From Streptomyces sp. NBC_01775 (GTDB lineage: Bacteria; Actinomycetota; Actinomycetes; Streptomycetales; Streptomycetaceae), in contig NZ_CP109104.1 in NCBI RefSeq assembly GCF_035917675.1, positions 5,084,001-5,148,000 of the forward strand: a stretch of DNA of 64,000 bases. Reading direction: 5' to 3'. The translations under genes were made by a program, and so were the position numbers. Each line of letters opens with the position of its first letter. Within the stretch, counting starts at the first letter, position 1. A model generated the notes under the pieces. It did no database searches and had not been told where the DNA came from. It saw only the letters and a program-made list of their open reading frames with translations. Below, in pieces: positions 42,723 through 50,920 of this stretch.

Positions 42723-42804
42723 TAGACGAGTAGTTCCGATGTGGTGGTGCAGTGTCATCGGGGGTTGAGTGGTGTCACCAAGTACGTTGTGACATCGTGC
42801 CGCC

Positions 42805-43377
42805 ATGACCATCGCGGTTCGCCCGGCTTCGGCCTTCGAGGAAGTCCGTACCCTGGTCGGTCCAAAGTCACCTGGGGCCAACGTCTGCTGGTGCCTGAGC
42901 TACCGGATCCCGTCCAAGCTCAACAACGAGCTTCGCGGGCCAGCCCGCGGTGCGTACGTCGCCGAGCTGTGCCGTACGGATCCCCCTCCGGGGGTGCTCG
43001 CCTACGACGGAGACGAGCCGGTCGGCTGGGCCGCCGTAGCGCCGCGCTCGGACACATCCTTCGCGCGCAGCCGCAAGATTCCGCACGTTGACGACCTGCC
43101 AGTCTGGTCACTGTGGTGCATCCGCGTACGCCCTGGTCATCGCAAGAGGGGGATCTCGCACGCCCTGATTGCCGGTGCGGTCGAGTTCGCCCGTGCCCAC
43201 GGCGCACCGGCGATCGAGGCGTACCCGCTCGACAGCAGTGGCGCCAAGGTCGACGTGACGATGGCGTACGCCGGGCTCCGGGAGAACTTCGAGCGCGCCG
43301 GGTTCACCCACGCCGCCGACACCACCTCGGTGCTGGCCGGTCATCCCCGAGTCCTGATGCGACTCGACCTGCGCTGA
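42805..43377 (+). CDS. GNAT-family N-acetyltransferase
   Basis: The protein has 190 residues. The acetyl-CoA-binding motif RVRPGHRKRGISHALIAGAV lies at about 107-126, preceded by the beta strand SLWCI. The ends are complete (ATG 42805 to TGA). The acceptor is unknown. It lies in the decayed element, opposite in direction to the RepSA remnant, and may be cargo. Confidence 0.82.
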   Translation: MTIAVRPASAFEEVRTLVGPKSPGANVCWCLSYRIPSKLNNELRGPARGAYVAELCRTDPPPGVLAYDGDEPVGWAAVAPRSDTSFARSRKIPHVDDLPVWSLWCIRVRPGHRKRGISHALIAGAVEFARAHGAPAIEAYPLDSSGAKVDVTMAYAGLRENFERAGFTHAADTTSVLAGHPRVLMRLDLR

Positions 43378-43393
43378 TAGAGCAGCCCGGCGC

Positions 43394-43547
43394 CTCAACG
43401 GCCGCAGGACGGCTGGCCGCCGAGTTCCATCCGGCCGAAGACCTTGATCAGCTTCTGACCCCCAGGCTCGCCCGTCGCGTAAAGCGTGCCGTCATCGCAC
43501 GCGTCGAAGGCCGCCCTGCCTACCTCGAACACGGCGAGCTACCACCG
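43394..43547 (-). pseudogene. Fragment of an unidentified gene, shared with the third element
   Basis: The reverse frame reads LAVFEVGRAAFDACDDGTLY, then KLIKVFGRMELGG, up to a TGA. A homologous start (LAVFEVGRVVFGAC) occurs on the same strand at about 45412-45457, where a 27-bp stretch is identical. Neither copy has a start codon in place. The family is unknown. Confidence 0.4.
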
Positions 43548-43596
43548 GCCCAGCCCGATATTCGGCACGGAGCACCCTGTCACATGACTTAAGACG

Positions 43597-43770
43597 GTGT
43601 CCTACATGGCGAGTTTGAGAAACCACTTGTTGCAGTACATGGCTACGGCGAGGCTGAGGGAGGCCGGGTGGTTGCGGCGGCCCAGTCGTTCGCTCTACTC
43701 GATGCCCTTGCGGGTGAGCCGCAGGCCAATCAGTCAGAGCATCGTCAACAAGGGCCGACGAGGCCACCAA
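43597..43770 (-). pseudogene. IS transposase 3' remnant
   Basis: The reverse frame gives LIGLRLTRKGIE then a stop, SERLGRR, and a tail ASLSLAVAMYCNKWFLKLAM. The RKGIExSERLGR motif is characteristic of the C-terminal catalytic region of IS5-type transposases in Streptomyces. Stops and a deletion show it is dead. No complete terminal inverted repeats were identified. Confidence 0.5.
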
Positions 43771-43818
43771 CCGGGGCCACGGGTGAGAAAACCCCGCCAC
43801 CCGGCAGCTCAGGCCTTC

Positions 43819-44436
43819 TCATACGCAATCCCACAGGAAGCGGCCCTCCTTGCCGTCCGGCGAGACGAAAATCCAACAGGCCCCCCACCCGCTTTGGCCC
43901 CAGGCTTGATAGCACGGAACAAGGTCTTCCGTCACAATGCCTTCTTCTGTCAGTCCGTCGAGCGGGAGCCAATCCTCCAGTTCCGACGTGAGCTGGATCA
44001 CCAGTTTCCAACCGACCCCCGGGTAGCGCTCCTCATGGATCCAATTCGGTTCCACCCCTGGGCCACCGAGGAATACGCACGTTTTGGCTTCGGCCAAACG
44101 TAGCCGATGGTCGACGCATGCTGCGGGCCCTTTGGCCTGCGCCCGCACGGACACGAAGTCTGGTACTCGCCCTCCCGGTTGGATTATCACTGCATTTTCG
44201 CCCCCCTCTGCGTACGCGGTCTCGCCGGAAAAATCCTCACCGCGCACGAAAAGGTAAGCGAGGCGGCCACCATCCAGCGTGAACTGACCCAGGAATTGCA
44301 TAGGTTCACCGGTGGCACGCGATAGCGGCCATTGCGGTTCCTCCAACCAGACAGGCTGTCCGCCGACCTTGGTCACCGGCTCCCGTATAGGCCCCTCGGA
44401 GGAGACGACCTCAAGACAGGCGCCAGGCTGGTACAT
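43819..44436 (-). CDS. DUF1963 (YwqG-like) protein
   Basis: The protein has 205 residues from the ATG at 44436, with GAGGAG upstream. TKVGGQPVWLEEPQWPLSRA near 22-41 and MQFLGQF are the DUF1963 hallmarks; the C-terminal half has WKLVIQLTSELEDWLP and SGWGACWIFVSPDGKEG. Its frame is uninterrupted inside an otherwise decayed element, so it may still be under selection. The biochemical role of the family is unknown. Confidence 0.75.
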   Translation of the reverse strand: MYQPGACLEVVSSEGPIREPVTKVGGQPVWLEEPQWPLSRATGEPMQFLGQFTLDGGRLAYLFVRGEDFSGETAYAEGGENAVIIQPGGRVPDFVSVRAQAKGPAACVDHRLRLAEAKTCVFLGGPGVEPNWIHEERYPGVGWKLVIQLTSELEDWLPLDGLTEEGIVTEDLVPCYQAWGQSGWGACWIFVSPDGKEGRFLWDCV

Positions 44437-44715
44437 GGAAACTCCTCGCAAAGGACGTTGGGTGAGTACGAGCTTGCCCTGGCACACGGGTCCTGTCAGC
44501 ACCTCACCGCGATCACTGTGCGGGAAGCGGTCATGGCTCTCACCAGCGGCCTGCACGAAGCTGACTGGCAAGAACGGCCGCAACGGCGTTCCGTTCGAAG
44601 CCCTGCTTCTGACGGCAGTCATGACGGCCACGACGGCACACACAGGCAGTCAGCCTCCGCCCTCGGCGCACGGTTCGCGAGCTTGCGGCGAGCACCGATG
44701 GGCCCGTGCCCGAAT
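44437..44715. other. No supported gene
   Basis: Frames are open on both strands but none has a ribosome site or recognisable motif. It is probably eroded element DNA leading up to att copy 3. Confidence 0.5.
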
Positions 44716-44761
44716 CTTGTGAACAGAAGGTCGTCGGTTCGAATCCGACAGGCGGCTCCGC
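44716..44761. other. Attachment site copy 3
   Basis: Matches the 46-bp tRNA core at 45 of 46 positions (TGTGAAC for TGTAAAC). It shares 13 further bases (AGGTCAGAGGCCC) with the flank of copy 2. It marks the end of the second element and the start of a third remnant. Confidence 0.9.
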
Positions 44762-44767
44762 AGGTCA

Positions 44768-44799
44768 GAGGCCCCGTACCGGGATGGGTACGGGGCCTC
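44768..44799. terminator. Hairpin just past att copy 3
   Basis: A 13-bp perfect stem (GAGGCCCCGTACC and complement) with a 6-nt loop, equivalent to the hairpin after copy 2. Confidence 0.7.
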
Positions 44800-44811
44800 T
44801 GGCGTTGGCGT

Positions 44812-44831
44812 TGACATCAGTTCTGACATCA
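44812..44831. other. Candidate arm sites of the third integrase
   Basis: TGACATCA occurs at 44812-44819 and 44824-44831 (12-bp period), between att copy 3 and the third integrase remnant. Confidence 0.45.
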
Positions 44832-44847
44832 ACGGCTGCGGGGAAGA

Positions 44848-45056
44848 TCAGATGCGGGCGGGAACGCCGCTCGCTCCGTCATCGTCGTCGCCCTCGTTGA
44901 TGTCACGCAGGGCGTCGCCCACGCGGTCGAAGGCGGATCGCTGGGAGTCGAGCCGCACGAAGGTGTAGATGTCCATGGTCACGCGGATCGAGCTGTGCCC
45001 GAGCACCTGCGTGATCGTCCGGGCGTTGGCGCCCTGCTCATGCAGCAACGAGGACC
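44848..45056 (-). pseudogene. C-terminal remnant of a third integrase
   Basis: About 70 residues remain, with SLLHEQGANARTITQVLGHS, then TMDIYTFV (nucleophile Tyr), ending in an acidic tail and TGA. It differs clearly from the other two integrases. The catalytic Arg and the N-terminal domains are gone. Confidence 0.8.
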
Positions 45057-45059
45057 ATC

Positions 45060-45203
45060 GATCTGTGTTGTCGCTAGGGGGATCAGCGCCTCGATGTGCT
45101 TCACCAGGATCCCGTGCAGCGCGCACAGCTCTTCGTACCGGGGTAACGCCGACCGCTGCGCCACAGCCGTACTGATCGTTGTTCTGATCTCCGTTACATC
45201 CAC
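45060..45203 (-). pseudogene. N-terminal fragment of a small AICE-associated gene fused to the integrase remnant
   Basis: From GTG 45203: DVTEIRTTISTAVAQRSALP and EELCALHGILVKHIEALIPL, which reads like the start of small helical proteins (DUF6415-like) frequent in Streptomyces AICEs. It then breaks into the integrase tail in another frame, showing a deletion junction near 45060. Confidence 0.5.
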
Positions 45204-45537
45204 CGGTCGGCCATCTTCCCCGGGCTTGGGTGGTGTGAACGGGTAGCCCGTAGAGGTCGAGAAAGGGGCTGCCTCGGAGGAAGTTCCGGGTCAGCCCTCA
45301 GAGTCCGGGTGGTGCTTGTTACTTGACCCGGTGCGGCCCCGTCCTCGGAGCGGGTCAGCAGCTCACCGAGCTGCCACTGATGCGGGCCACTGGCGCTCCC
45401 GGCAGAACCGCACGCGCCGAAGACCACCCGGCCTACCTCGAACACGGCGAGCTACCAGCGACGTCGTAACCTCGCAGGATTGCGTTCGATACCAGCAAGT
45501 TTTTCAGCCGCCGTGAATCCCACTTTCTCGACCGCCG
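45204..45537. other. Gene-free eroded DNA with a 27-bp repeat
   Basis: No supported gene. It carries the 27-bp sequence at 45431-45457 that is identical to 43518-43544, part of a shared gene fragment on the - strand. Confidence 0.5.
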
Positions 45538-46581
45538 CTAACTCGCGTCCCTCTCTGCGTCAGTCCCCTCATCAATAGCCTTTGAACGTGGGGTTTCTCT
45601 GCTGGCGCCGGGCGGCTGGCCGGTGACGCGTTTGAAGGCACGACTGAATGCGGCCTGAGAGGTGTAGCCGAGGCGTTGCGCCACGGACTGGATCGTCAAT
45701 GTGTCCTGGGCCAGCCACTGGCCGGCGATGAGCATTCGCAGCTCCGTGGCGTAACGGAGGGGCGGCATGCCGATCGTAGTCTGGAATCGGTCTGCGAAGA
45801 CGGACCGGGAGACATTGCATTCCGCTGCCAGCTCTGCCACGGTCCAGTGATGCCCGGGGTGCCTGTGCAGGGCCAGGATGGCGCAAGCCAGGCGGGGGTC
45901 GCGCAACGCGGCCACCAGGCCAGAAGAATTGTCGCATCCGCATTCGATCCAGCCCCGCACGATCATGGCCGCCGCCACTTCGGCCAGACGAGCAAGGATG
46001 CCGGCGAAGCCCACGCGTGCGGAGCAGACTTCGCGCCTCATGGACGTGAGGATCGGCACGAGCCCGGGATAACGCTTCCCCCCGGCATCGACCAGCATGA
46101 CATCGGGCATTAGCTGGCTGAGGCCCTGCATTCCGCCGAGGTCGAACTCCATGAAGCCGTTGAAGAGGATCGCGCTGGGAGTCGGGTCAGCGCTCGGGCA
46201 GGCATTCACATCACAAACCGCGTTGCTGAGCGGGACCGCATTGAAACTGTCTATGCCCTGGACCGGTGTGTCCGGACCGGAGAGCAGCTGATGGGACTCG
46301 CCGTGGGGCATGAATACGGCGTTGCCGGCCGAAAGCTCGTGGACAGTTCCGTCCTCGGTGCGCAGGACGGCGGAGCCGACGGCGAGGAAGTGGAAATAGG
46401 CACGTCCGGGCTTGGCCTCGAAATTGAGGCCGAACCGCGGGCCGACGTGGACGCGACGGTACCGAACACCGCGTAGCCGCATGCTGGTCAGCAGTTCGCT
46501 GATGAGGTCAGACGACAGGGCGAACTGCCCTGCAGCCCTTCCGTTCGGAGTCTCGGTCAAATATTGCAGACTTTCTGTCAT
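45538..46581 (-). CDS. AraC-family transcriptional regulator with cupin sensor domain
   Basis: The protein has 347 residues. The N-terminal cupin-like ligand domain (AraC_binding/Cupin_6 type) contains FHFLAVGSAVLRTEDG and FMPHGESHQL (about 63-100). The C-terminal double HTH spans about 235-335 (VAELAAECNVSRSVFADRFQ and SVAQRLGYTSQAAFSRAFKR). It is divergent from the MFS gene across 67 bp, so it most likely controls that exporter. Confidence 0.88.
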   Translation of the reverse strand: MTESLQYLTETPNGRAAGQFALSSDLISELLTSMRLRGVRYRRVHVGPRFGLNFEAKPGRAYFHFLAVGSAVLRTEDGTVHELSAGNAVFMPHGESHQLLSGPDTPVQGIDSFNAVPLSNAVCDVNACPSADPTPSAILFNGFMEFDLGGMQGLSQLMPDVMLVDAGGKRYPGLVPILTSMRREVCSARVGFAGILARLAEVAAAMIVRGWIECGCDNSSGLVAALRDPRLACAILALHRHPGHHWTVAELAAECNVSRSVFADRFQTTIGMPPLRYATELRMLIAGQWLAQDTLTIQSVAQRLGYTSQAAFSRAFKRVTGQPPGASRETPRSKAIDEGTDAERDAS

Positions 46582-46648
46582 AGCTCATCCTGAAGTTCGC
46601 GTGCAGGCTTGACTTGACCCTTTCACGCGATTCAGGAGAAGCAAACAG

Positions 46649-47890
46649 TTGAGTAGTGATGTGTGCGACACCGTGCCCGAGGCCAACCCTGGCGAAGCGG
46701 CCGATGTGGAACTGGTACCGCCCCAACCGGTCTCATCGTCTTGGGCGGCGGTGTTCTCGCTGGCGATGGGTGTGTTCGGGTTGCTGACGGCGGAGTACCT
46801 GCCGGCCAGCTTGTTGACTCCGATGGCAGCAGATCTAGGCGTGTCGGAAGCTTTGGCGGGGCAGGCGGTGACTGTCACGGCGGTGGCAGCGATGATTTCC
46901 GGGTTGTTGACGGCGAGCCTGACCCGGAGGATCGACCGAAGGGTCGTGTTGCTCGGCTTCACCGTCCTGTTGATCATCTCCAATCTGCTGGTGGCCGTGG
47001 CCGCCAACGTCGTGGTGCTGTTGCTGATGCGAATCCTGCTGGGCGTCGCACTCGGTGGCTTCTGGAGCATGGCGGCGGCAGTGGCGATGCGGCTGGTGCC
47101 CGCGGCTTTGGTTCCGCGTGCAGTATCGATCATCTTCAGTGGCATTGCGATAGCGACCATCGTGGCGGTGCCGCTTGGCAGCTACCTCGGCGAGCTGTCC
47201 GGTTGGCGCAGCACCTTCCTGGTGGCGGCTGTACTCGGAGTGGCGACGTTGGTGTTCCAACTGTTCGCGCTGCCCCGGATGGCGCCCCATGGCACGGCAC
47301 GGCTGGGCACGTTGTGGGAGGTGCTGCGACGCCCGGGCTTCGGGATGGGCATTGTAGGGATGCTGCTGGTTCACATTGGGCACTACGCGCTGTTTACCTA
47401 TATCCGGCCTGCTCTGGAAAACGTGGTGAAAGTCGACGTCGATGAATTGACGCTGCTGTTGTTCGTCTTCGGAGTGGCGAACTTCGTGGGCACGCTGGTG
47501 GCCGGATGGCTTTTGGAGATCAGCCTGCGCCTGACGTTGGCACTGACACCGGTGCTGATGGGTGTTGCAGCACTGGGCCTGGCGCTACTTCCCGCCGGGC
47601 AAGCTGGGTACGTAGCTCTGGTGGTCCTCTGGGGCCTGGCCTTTGGTGGCGTATCGGTGGCATGGTCGAACTGGGCGACTCGTATGGTGCCTGACCAGGC
47701 AGAAAGCGCGGGCGGGCTCGTGGTGGTAGGCGTGCAGTCTGCTATCGCCGGCGGAGCTGCGGCAGGCGGTGTGATGTTCGGCATTGGCGGCGTCATCACC
47801 GTATTCACTGTCTCTGGCGTCGTGTTGCTCGCCTCCGCGTTGCTGATCGTATTGCGGGTGAAAGCGCCCCGACGCCTCGTAAGGAACTGA
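46649..47890 (+). CDS. MFS drug/metabolite exporter (AraJ/DHA1-like)
   Basis: The protein has 413 residues and about 12 membrane segments. Motifs of the DHA1 group are present: LLTAEYLPASLLTPMAADLG in TM1 and the loop, LTRRIDRRVV (motif A-like), and LLGVALGGFWSMAAAVAMRL in TM4-5. The start is TTG 46649, 10 bp after AGGAG; GTG 46661 lies too far from the site. The codon use is less GC-biased than that of the neighbours, hinting at acquisition. The substrate is unknown. Confidence 0.87.
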   Translation: MSSDVCDTVPEANPGEAADVELVPPQPVSSSWAAVFSLAMGVFGLLTAEYLPASLLTPMAADLGVSEALAGQAVTVTAVAAMISGLLTASLTRRIDRRVVLLGFTVLLIISNLLVAVAANVVVLLLMRILLGVALGGFWSMAAAVAMRLVPAALVPRAVSIIFSGIAIATIVAVPLGSYLGELSGWRSTFLVAAVLGVATLVFQLFALPRMAPHGTARLGTLWEVLRRPGFGMGIVGMLLVHIGHYALFTYIRPALENVVKVDVDELTLLLFVFGVANFVGTLVAGWLLEISLRLTLALTPVLMGVAALGLALLPAGQAGYVALVVLWGLAFGGVSVAWSNWATRMVPDQAESAGGLVVVGVQSAIAGGAAAGGVMFGIGGVITVFTVSGVVLLASALLIVLRVKAPRRLVRN

Positions 47891-48469
47891 TTTATCGGTG
47901 CAGTTCTGAGAGATACGGCCGACTCGCAAGGACCGCGGGAGGACGTGACGGTGCTGCCGTCATACGCCGCCGATTCTGGGCGAGAACGGCTCACCGTATC
48001 GATCTCAGCCCATTGGGGTCTGTTGCAAAGATTTGATCTCGACCGTTGATGATCACGTTCTGTGGGACGCGGAAACCCGACGACCGGCCTGTGGGCGCAC
48101 TTCTGTTGCTGGACCCTGGTAGATGCCGCCGATGGCGTCGAGTGTGGGTTGCTTCGTTTCTGGCCGGCCGACTGGCACACCTCACGGGTGACAACGCCGT
48201 GTACGCGTGACAAACGCCGTGTACGCGTGACGATTGCCCGCCATCCCGTGGTGCTGGAAGGTCCTCGCCCGCATCGTCGGAGATGGTCAGTCCGCGTGCC
48301 ACAGGTGGGCCGGAAAGGGCGGGGATTCACGCGAGGTTCGGGGCCTGACGGGTGCGCAGTCAATGACCGGACCCGTGCACAGCTCTCGTAATTCAGTCAG
48401 TACCCGCTCCTCCCTCGTTCCTGACGCGGGTGTGGTCGTGTGCGTGTGTCGCGGACAGCCGACAGCACG
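47891..48469. other. Gene-poor region with a 20-bp tandem repeat
   Basis: No supported gene. AACGCCGTGTACGCGTGAC is present twice in tandem (48193-48211 and 48213-48231). A GGGTCTGTTGCAAAGATTT stretch near 48007 resembles an IS6-family terminus, but no transposase is visible. Confidence 0.45.
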
Positions 48470-48506
48470 AACAAACGGAGGGGCGGTTTCGTCCCCTCCG
48501 TTTGTT
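48470..48506. terminator. Strong hairpin terminator
   Basis: A perfect 14-bp stem (AACAAACGGAGGGG with 48493-48506) and a 9-nt loop. It is AT-rich at the base so that either strand ends in a T-rich tract. It lies about 95 bp downstream of the small - strand gene at 48600. Confidence 0.8.
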
Positions 48507-48599
48507 CATTCCTATGGCAATTCTTGAAACCCGGAAACGGGATGGGCTGATCCGCTGAAGGGCGTGTTCTGCGAGGTGGCGTCCTTCGAGGAGGAGCCG

Positions 48600-48791
48600 T
48601 CAAGCTGCTGTGGCCAGGTGTATGACCTGCCCCGCAGGGATCATCCAGGGATCCGGTCCACTGCCACCGTGGCCGAGCTCCCTGCCCTCGTCCTTCTTCT
48701 TGAGGAAAGTCAGGAGTTGGGTAGTAGCCGCGACAAGGGCGCCGAGGCCGCCAAAAAAAGTACCGAGGGCTTGAAGAAGTTCGAGGAACAT
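48600..48791 (-). CDS. Small membrane protein
   Basis: The protein has 63 residues from the ATG at 48791, with GGGGAGG upstream. A hydrophobic N-terminal segment (FLELLQALGTFFGGLGALVA) is followed by FLKKKDEGRE and a Gly/Pro-rich tail. It is a lone gene with its own strong terminator. The function is unknown; holin-like or toxin-like peptides have this shape. Confidence 0.5.
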   Translation of the reverse strand: MFLELLQALGTFFGGLGALVAATTQLLTFLKKKDEGRELGHGGSGPDPWMIPAGQVIHLATAA

Positions 48792-49844
48792 CGCACTCGC
48801 CTCCCCGCGCACGGGCCGGGCGCATACTCTACGGATTCACGAGGACAGGAAAATTGTCCTCGGGGCGGAGAAGGTGAAGGATCCGGCCCTTCCGGCAACT
48901 TCCCGCCACTTACGGCTCGCGCCACCCCGTATGGGGCTCTCGGTGGTCCAGCTATTCATGTGAATCAGCACGGCTTCCCTCCTCTCCTTCTCCGTAGAAT
49001 ATATGAGAGCGTCTCACTTTAATGGCACCGCGCCCGTCCGGTAAAGAACCAGTTCGATCCAGCGGCACGATCCGGCCACACTCCGTGGGCCGTGCCGGAT
49101 GCGTGGCGAGGAGATGTGGTCAGCACCGGTCATGCCGAGGCCGGTGCTACGCACACGCAAGCTGCCGCATGCAGATCATCCGTCTCACGGAGGCTCAGTG
49201 GCCCCATGCTTCCCGAGCGCAGGGCTTCGACCGTCGCGCAGTGGCGGGGCAGTTGTCGGGGGAGCAAGGCAGTTTCAAAGGGACCGGCACGTCGGGTCAA
49301 GGAGCCCGAAGCGCAGGCTGCTGCCCTGGCTGTACCGGACCAACTCTGATTGCCACGTGAGGCCTTGTCATGCCCGGGGCCGGTCCGAGCGCGGGCGAGT
49401 GTGTACGGCCGGCACTTCGAGGAGTCTCCGTACCCGAGTCCGCCGGCGGGTCAGGTGCTTTACGTGGGCATCGCATCGCCGCCCATGACGTCCCGGAGCG
49501 GTACGCAGAACTTTCGCATGCGCGTGCGCTATTGCTTCTCGACCTGGCGGGAGTACCGGACGCCCCGACGGTGCAGTTGGGAGCGGACGGGCAGCGCGAG
49601 GCTCGGGCCGGGGGCGACCCGGGGGTGGTCGCGTGTCCGCACCCCGCCCTGCCCCGCCCTGCCCCACCGCGCCCGGGCGGGCAGATATCAGGGCCATACA
49701 CAGGGTGCAACCCACACCAGGGACAGCTGACAGCTGCCTGCGGGGTTGCGTCACCGTGCCGCAGTGCGAACCCGGCTGCCTAGGCCCGCACATGAGTACG
49801 GGAGCTCAGGACGCCAGCATGGGCAGCCGGGCAGATTGGGCGGC
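48792..49844. other. Long stretch without a convincing gene
   Basis: Open frames overlap on both strands but have poor starts and no motifs. About 48960-49020 is AT-rich and may hold a promoter. A frame near 49420-49620 (+) containing HDVPERYAELSHARALLLLD reads protein-like and may be a gene remnant. Confidence 0.4.
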
Positions 49845-50654
49845 ATGACCACCTCGCCGCCCGACGACCTGCCGCCTTACGCAGCCCCCGGCACCCCTCC
49901 TCCGCCGTCCAGCCCGCCCGGCTACGGACCACCGCCGAGTGTCATGTCCGGTCATGGAGCCCCGCAGGGCCCTGGGGACCGCGCACCGTCCGAGCCGGCC
50001 GGATTCCCGGCATCGGCATCGGCTCCGGCTCCGGCTCCGGTTCTGGATCCGGTTCTGGATCAGGCTCCGGCTCCGGCTCCGCGGCGGCGTGGACTGATCG
50101 CCGCGGTAGTTGGCGCGATCGTGTTCGTACTGGTCGCGACGAGCGGCGCGGTCTGGTGGCTGAACCGGGGCGAGGAGGGGCCGTACGCCGGACGCCCCCG
50201 GGTGACGGATCACGAGGCGGGCCTGTCTTACGCGATACCGGAGGGCTGGAAGACGGCGAAGGGCGATCTGATCGACGCCTTCACCTCCTCGATCAGCGTC
50301 CGGGACAAGGCCGCCGACGCGGGCGGCATGGTCGCCGCGGGCCGCGCGGGAGCGGTGCCCCGGTCCGCTCTCCAGCGCCAGACCGAGGCCGCCGCACGGT
50401 CCAACGCCGAGTTCTTCTCCCCCGACGGCAAGACGCATCTCCTGGAGTCCCGATCGACCACCGTGGACGGCCGTTCGGCGTACACGGTCGCGCTCAAGAC
50501 GAAGAGCGAGGACGGCAGCATCGGTCATCTGCGGCTGACCCTCATCAAAGTGAGCGGAACGCGCAGCGCGTTCGTTCTCGGCGTCGCCGACAAATGGGGA
50601 GCACGGGGCAGCCGGACAGTCGACGACGTGGTGCGGAGCACGACGCTGGAATGA
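49845..50654 (+). CDS. Membrane-anchored extracytoplasmic protein
   Basis: The protein has 269 residues. A Pro/Ser-rich cytosolic N-terminus with Ala-Pro repeats precedes one membrane segment (about 84-104, LIAAVVGAIVFVLVATSGAV) and an external domain of about 155 residues (VTDHEAGLSYAIPEGWKTAK onward). The external part resembles lipoprotein-like domains found in many Streptomyces surface proteins. The role is unknown. Confidence 0.7.
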   Translation: MTTSPPDDLPPYAAPGTPPPPSSPPGYGPPPSVMSGHGAPQGPGDRAPSEPAGFPASASAPAPAPVLDPVLDQAPAPAPRRRGLIAAVVGAIVFVLVATSGAVWWLNRGEEGPYAGRPRVTDHEAGLSYAIPEGWKTAKGDLIDAFTSSISVRDKAADAGGMVAAGRAGAVPRSALQRQTEAAARSNAEFFSPDGKTHLLESRSTTVDGRSAYTVALKTKSEDGSIGHLRLTLIKVSGTRSAFVLGVADKWGARGSRTVDDVVRSTTLE

Positions 50655-50731
50655 CTTCGGAGCGGCGTTGGAATGCCGCCGTCTTCTGCATAAGGCGCAC
50701 CCGCACCTTGGCGACAGCCCTCGCGACGTCC

Positions 50732-50782
50732 CTTGAGACCTCGACGACCTTGAGACCTCGACGACCTTGAGACCTCGACGAC
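50732..50782. repeat. 17-bp tandem repeat, three exact copies
   Basis: CTTGAGACCTCGACGAC is repeated exactly at 50732, 50749 and 50766, then decays. It lies in the gap after the membrane protein and no gene spans it convincingly. Confidence 0.8.
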
Positions 50783-50920
50783 CTTGATGGCGTCGACGAG
50801 GACGAGTTGGCGGGGGTCGGCAGATCGACCAGGGCTACGTCGACTGTGGGTTTCACGAATTCGTCGCGTGAGCCGCAGTGGGGAACCGTCGCTATGACGT
50901 GCGGCTGCCGATGGTCAGCC

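Larger units (their letters stand above)
41255..44761. mobile_element. Decayed pSAM2-like integrative element
   Basis: Bounded by att copies 2 and 3. On the - strand it keeps the classic AICE order RepSA tail, Xis, Int, with Int nearest its att site, but RepSA is truncated and Int has an internal deletion. The middle holds a GNAT gene, gene fragments and a transposase remnant. An intact-looking DUF1963 gene lies near the right end. It is not expected to be mobile alone. Confidence 0.8.

Noticed and set aside
48000-48060. IS6-family insertion sequence
   Set aside because: Only a terminus-like GGGTCTGTTGCAAAGATTT is visible; no transposase or second end was found.
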